Position numbers and translations under genes: made by a program. Shown piece by piece: positions 60,477 to 64,000 of a stretch of 64,000 nt of DNA (its first letter is position 1; the number at the start of each line of letters is the position of its first letter). The stretch is from Fistularia commersonii. Lineage: Eukaryota; Chordata; Actinopteri; Syngnathiformes; Fistulariidae. The stretch is taken from contig JBBMNZ010000013.1 in assembly GCA_037954325.1 (NCBI GenBank), positions 5,567,501 through 5,631,500 on the forward strand, read 5' to 3'. Under the pieces are notes generated by a model. The model was not told the origin of the DNA and did no database searches. It saw nothing but the letters and a program-made list of their open reading frames with translations.

Positions 60477-60770
60477 GTGACCAGGATGGATAGGATCAGG
60501 AATGAGTCTATCAGAGGGACGACACATGTTAAATGTTTTGGAGAGAAGGTCAGAGAAGCCAAACTGAGATGGTTGGGTCATGTACAGAGGAGGGATAGTG
60601 GATATATTGGTAGACAGATGCTGGAATTGGAGCTGCCAGGAAGACCAGAGAAGATTTATGGACGTAGTGAGAGAAGATATGAAGGTAGTTGGTGCGAGAG
60701 AGGAGGATATAGAGAATAGGGTTGGATGAGGAGGTTGATTCGCTGTGCCAAAAGGAGAAGAAGAAGAAGA
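60477..60770 (+). mobile_element. RTE-like LINE, 5'-truncated inner copy
   Basis: It begins at GGGAGTGACCAGGATGG. The frame opening at 60,477 gives MTRMDRIRNESIRGTTHVK and VREAKLRWLGHVQRRDSGYI, then GRQMLELELPGRPEK. This is the C-terminal end of the RTE polyprotein, better preserved than in the 13.4-kb copy. It ends with a (AAG)n tail at about 60,755-60,770. Confidence 0.8.
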
Positions 60771-60937
60771 AGGGTCAACAGTCCAGAGCTTTGTTTATCA
60801 CTCACTAGCACGAATAAATAAATGAATTAGAAGATAAGTAACTAATTGAATTTTCCAGGATAGGTTTGCATGTAGCTGTTTTTTTTTTTAAATGAAGTAA
60901 AAGTCCTACGTTTTCTGGCATCTACCTTTTTTGCTTT

Positions 60938-60991
60938 CTGTTTTGCGCCGTGCGTACTGTTGGCCCAGGGGTAGGAGGAGCCGCGCACTCC

Positions 60992-61037
<46 letters not shown>

Positions 61038-61299
61038 CCCTTCCCTCCCCCAGCGACTCTTTTTTGACTCTCCCATTCACCAAAAGTTGCACAGTCTGTC
61101 TGCCTGGGAGCAACCGCCGGCGGAAGCCGAGCCGCGCACCGCCAGCTCCGGTCCGGTGTTTGTGCGTCGAGGAACGGCCGCGGGTGGAAGGAGTCCTCCG
61201 CCGAATCCAGAGTCGGTTCGGTCCGGCCCTGGTCGTCTCTCCATCCCAGCCTTTTTTTTTTTTCTGCTCAAACTTCCCCGTTTTCACCCAGCTTTCAAG
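60938..61299 (+). promoter_or_regulatory. CpG-rich promoter and 5' untranslated region
   Basis: Composition changes abruptly at about 60,938 from AT-rich to CpG-rich (GCGCCGTGCGT, GCCGGCGGAAGCCGAGCCGC, GGAACGGCCGCGGGTGG), with a CT microsatellite at 60,990-61,037. It leads directly to the ATG at 61,300 on the + strand. There is no obvious TATA box, as is usual for CpG-island promoters. An 18-base string near its start is shared exactly with the 7.6-kb region. Confidence 0.6.
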
Positions 61300-61335
61300 A
61301 TGACAGACGAAAAGACTGTTCGGCATGTAAAGCTG
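61300..61335 (+). CDS. Candidate first coding exon, MTDEKTVRHVKL, unknown gene
   Basis: The ATG at 61,300 has a purine at -3 (TTCAAGATGA), follows a CpG-rich leader and opens a 12-codon frame (M T D E K T V R H V K L). The frame runs to CTG|GTAGGT, a strong splice donor, in phase 0. The first codons are polar and charged with no signal peptide, so a cytoplasmic or nuclear N-terminus is likely. I do not recognise the protein. The gene would continue to the right, possibly through the exon at 61,642-61,699 and then beyond this window. If the frame is not translated, the exon is simply 5' UTR. Confidence 0.45.
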
Positions 61336-61394
61336 GTAGGTGTCTGCACCCCCTCCCACCCCAACGCCCCCTTCCTCCACCTCCCCCTCCACGC

Positions 61395-61431
<37 letters not shown>

Positions 61432-61452
61432 CAGAAAGAGATAGAGAGAGAG
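61395..61452. repeat. GA microsatellite
   Basis: An interrupted GA/GAAA run inside the presumed 306-base intron. Confidence 0.93.
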
Positions 61453-61641
61453 CGCTGTCTGCCTCGGTTGTCTTCTGGGTCTGTGGAAGCGCGCAAACCC
61501 TCGCTGTCCGTGGAAGAGTGACGGGTACCGGCTGTTGTGGTTGTGTGTGTGTGTTTTTTTTTTTACGGGAGCTCATTTTCCAGTCGTCTGCTGATTTTTT
61601 TTTTCTCCCCTTGTATCCCCTTCTCCTTCCCCTCGAATCAG

Positions 61642-61699
61642 TTTAAACAAACCCTTCTCCTGAATGGATCCCTTCTTAAGGCGCACCAACATGTTCGAG
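61642..61699 (+). CDS. Candidate second exon, 58 bases
   Basis: A long pyrimidine tract (about 61,586-61,632, including TTTTTTTTTCTCCCCTTGTA) leads to CGAATCAG at 61,641. The next 58 bases end in TTCGAG|GTAGGC, a good donor. Joined in phase 0 to the exon at 61,300-61,335 the frame stays open (FKQTLLLNGSLLKAHQHVR plus one base), giving a 306-base intron, a normal size for fish. Alternatively it is a separate alternative first exon, since ATGTTCGAG just before the donor could start translation. No family resemblance is seen. Confidence 0.35.
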
Positions 61700-61719
61700 G
61701 TAGGCTGTCTGTGCAAACG

Positions 61720-62885
61720 CGCAAACTTGGGGGGGGCATTTGGTTTTGTTTTTTTTTTTTTTTGCTGTATTTCTGTATTTCTTTTTTTTTTTTTTTTTTT
61801 TTTTAACCCCGCGGAGACGCGCAACCGGGTCTGATGTTGGTGTCACTGCGAGGCGGTGTTCAAACCGCAGGGAGCAGATTCGGTTATTTTTAAATCAAGA
61901 CACAAAGCTCGCGTAAACGATCGGCTTGCAGCTGAATCTGGACCACCTTCTTTTTGCGCTTGATGTTTTTGTGGCACCTCAAACCCCCGAAGCAGAGACA
62001 GGGACGCCTCATGGAGAAGATGTGAAACACTTTCAACCTTCAATCTTGTGATTTGGACAAGCTGTTTTTTAAGGGTTTAGTTTGGAAGCTGTGCACTTTG
62101 TTCACCTTGACACAGACACTGGTTATTTGCATCACATCAGGCTTTGCTTGTACTTTTTCACCTTTTTTCCCTTTATCATATCGTTAACTTCTTCCTAAAA
62201 ATAGCTGCATATTCACTATCCACCAGTTATCATGTGACAGAGATATTCCACGGGTTGTCGATGACTTTTGACCGATTTGCATCCAACATCATCATGTGTT
62301 GCGTCTCATAAACGTTGATATTTTTCACCATTCCGATATTTGCCTTGTAATGAGGCGTTCCGTGCTGGATGTTGAAACAAACAGATAGGAAAAGCAAAAA
62401 AAATTTCCAAAAAAAGGGTAATGTCAAGAGAACAATACTTTAGTTGAACTCACCCCAGACAATATTCAGCTCCCTCAGTGCTGAATGCCAAACACCGAAC
62501 TGGATTGTGTTGCGTTGATCCTGTTGGATTCAGATGACAGTATAAGGGATTGTGCTTGTTCGGTTGCTCTGAATGCGGCTCTGTGCTGAAGAGTTGGGAA
62601 GCGTAAACAGGGCCGGTTGCCACAGTTGTTATGACATCTCCCAGGCTTATAACTAAACCTTGAGTAGAGTGTAGCTTTTTTGAATGTATTTTATTCTTTA
62701 CTTAAACCGTGTCTGTGAATCGTGTATGTTTTTATATTCGCCTTATTGTTCTGCTTGTAATTCGAGTAATATCGCAATGGACATGGAATCTCCCCATCAA
62801 CCTTGTGTATGTTTCCTATTGGACCAACATGGTAGTTTTCCCAGTTCTAATACTATTACACCCAGAAATTCATGAGGCAACTAAC
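61720..62885. other. No gene recognised
   Basis: This is presumed intron right of the 61-kb exons. Poly-T runs lie at 61,747-61,763 and 61,781-61,804, and no further exon with two good splice sites was seen. Confidence 0.5.
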
Positions 62886-63018
<133 letters not shown>

Positions 63019-63304
63019 GTCTAGCTGTCTATATTTCTGCATCTGTCTTTATCCTTTCAAGTCACCCTTTATCTATTCTTTCTATTTATCCTCTATGGCT
63101 GGTTGTTCTTGGTCAATAATTTCCCATGATTTTTTTATCCGTCTATGATGGAGGACGGCTCAGGGTCAAGAGTCAATAAAGGCCTCAGCCAATATCTACT
63201 TTTTAAAATAATTTATAGTGGCAGGGTTTGTTTCATGGTTCAAAATATGTTTTTGAATGAAGGAAGTTTCTGACGCTTTCTCTCTCTGTCTCTCTCGGTG
63301 TCTG

Positions 63305-63354
<50 letters not shown>

Positions 63355-64000
63355 AATCACGCTGCACAGTGATTTTGTTAACAAGAGAAAATTATGACAG
63401 ACATGCTTTATTTTGTTTTTTACAGATTAAAAATGTAAAAATGGGACTTGAGATGTTTTAGCTGCTTAATCAATTTCCCTGCAAGTATGGAGCAGATCAT
63501 GCATTATATATTGTTTATCCTCAAATGCCATTAAAGTTTTGTAATCAGCTTTCCTTTAGAAGCCATAAAAGAGGCACTGAAGTCTTGAGATGATCTTTTC
63601 CGTCTCCACTTTAGAAATCATACGAGCCATTTGATCTAATCTGAGGTCTCCGTTAAGGTCCCGAAATGTCTTCGTCTGGCTTTTATGAAACTTTTCGGAG
63701 AATCTTATCATTTGGGGATTTTACTCAGTACTTTGGGAACGCTGTCAGTGGACCAAAGACCTCAAAATCACTAGTTGTATGTGAGAGTGTGTGTGTGTGT
63801 GTGTGTATGCTCGGACATGCACCTGTTTTCTCAATACTGGGGTTCAGAAGCCTCGCATTTGGTTTCAAAATACCTGCTATTCACCTTCCCATTGCTCACA
63901 AAGGTCTTGCTCCCCATGAAAGATGCAGACAGCATTGATTCGAGTAAATCTTCTCTATGGATCAAATAAATCATGACAGAGAGTAGACAAGAACTGTTCG
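63019..64000. other. No gene recognised; GT microsatellites
   Basis: GT runs lie at 63,307-63,353 and 63,787-63,806. The remaining sequence shows no exon or repeat that I can support. Confidence 0.55.

Noticed and set aside
60931..61521. 196-codon frame with SLSLSL and RERERE runs as one coding exon
   Set aside because: It runs through CT and GA microsatellites and past the clear splice donor at 61,336. The shorter 12-codon exon in another frame fits better.

Overview
The window is nuclear DNA from a vertebrate, almost certainly an acanthomorph-type teleost fish. It is AT-rich and gene-poor, and packed with teleost-style repeats: 3' tails of L2-, RTE- and Rex1/CR1-like non-LTR retrotransposons, hAT and Tc1/mariner- or pogo-type DNA transposons, and long tetranucleotide microsatellites. 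There is no long open reading frame that looks like a host protein, no rRNA or tRNA gene that I can recognise, and nothing prokaryotic such as operons, ribosome binding sites or CRISPR arrays. Nearly every open frame over 60 codons is chance or lies in a repeat.

The best host-gene signals are on the + strand. At about 7.05-7.55 kb a CpG- and CAG/CGG-rich block ends in a consensus splice donor, as expected for a promoter and untranslated first exon. At about 60.94-61.70 kb a second CpG-rich block contains an ATG in good context, a 12-codon frame ending in a strong donor, and 306 bases later a possible second exon. Between them lies a 59-base candidate exon at 42,994-43,052. The simplest reading is the 5' part of one large + strand gene with alternative promoters and very long introns, but two separate genes are not excluded. 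I do not recognise the encoded N-terminus.

The rest is introns or intergenic DNA with layered repeats. (1) There are six copies of a palindromic, TA-flanked miniature transposon of 265-294 bases. (2) hAT elements lie at 6.3, 9.5, 15.7, 44.3, 48.5, 54.0 and 59.0 kb, several with readable 8-base target duplications and two with transposase remnants. (3) RTE-like LINE copies lie at 13.4, 30.2-32.3, 48.3 and 60.4 kb. (4) An L2-like LINE lies at 20.1 kb, with tails at 35.0 and 46.0 kb. (5) A Rex1/CR1-like tail family lies at 1.7, 33.5, 48.9 and 52.7 kb. (6) An abundant teleost repeat serves as landing site for other elements. Nesting is deep: at 19.9-21.1 kb a pogo-like element sits inside an L2 LINE that sits inside the teleost repeat, and the 35-kb L2 copy preserves the exact empty site.

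I found no convincing new biological system. The points most worth following are the two CpG-rich promoter regions, which share an exact 18-mer, the unidentified 5' gene model at 61 kb, the nested-insertion chronology, a segment shared between 33 and 48 kb, and a 142-base tandem duplication.
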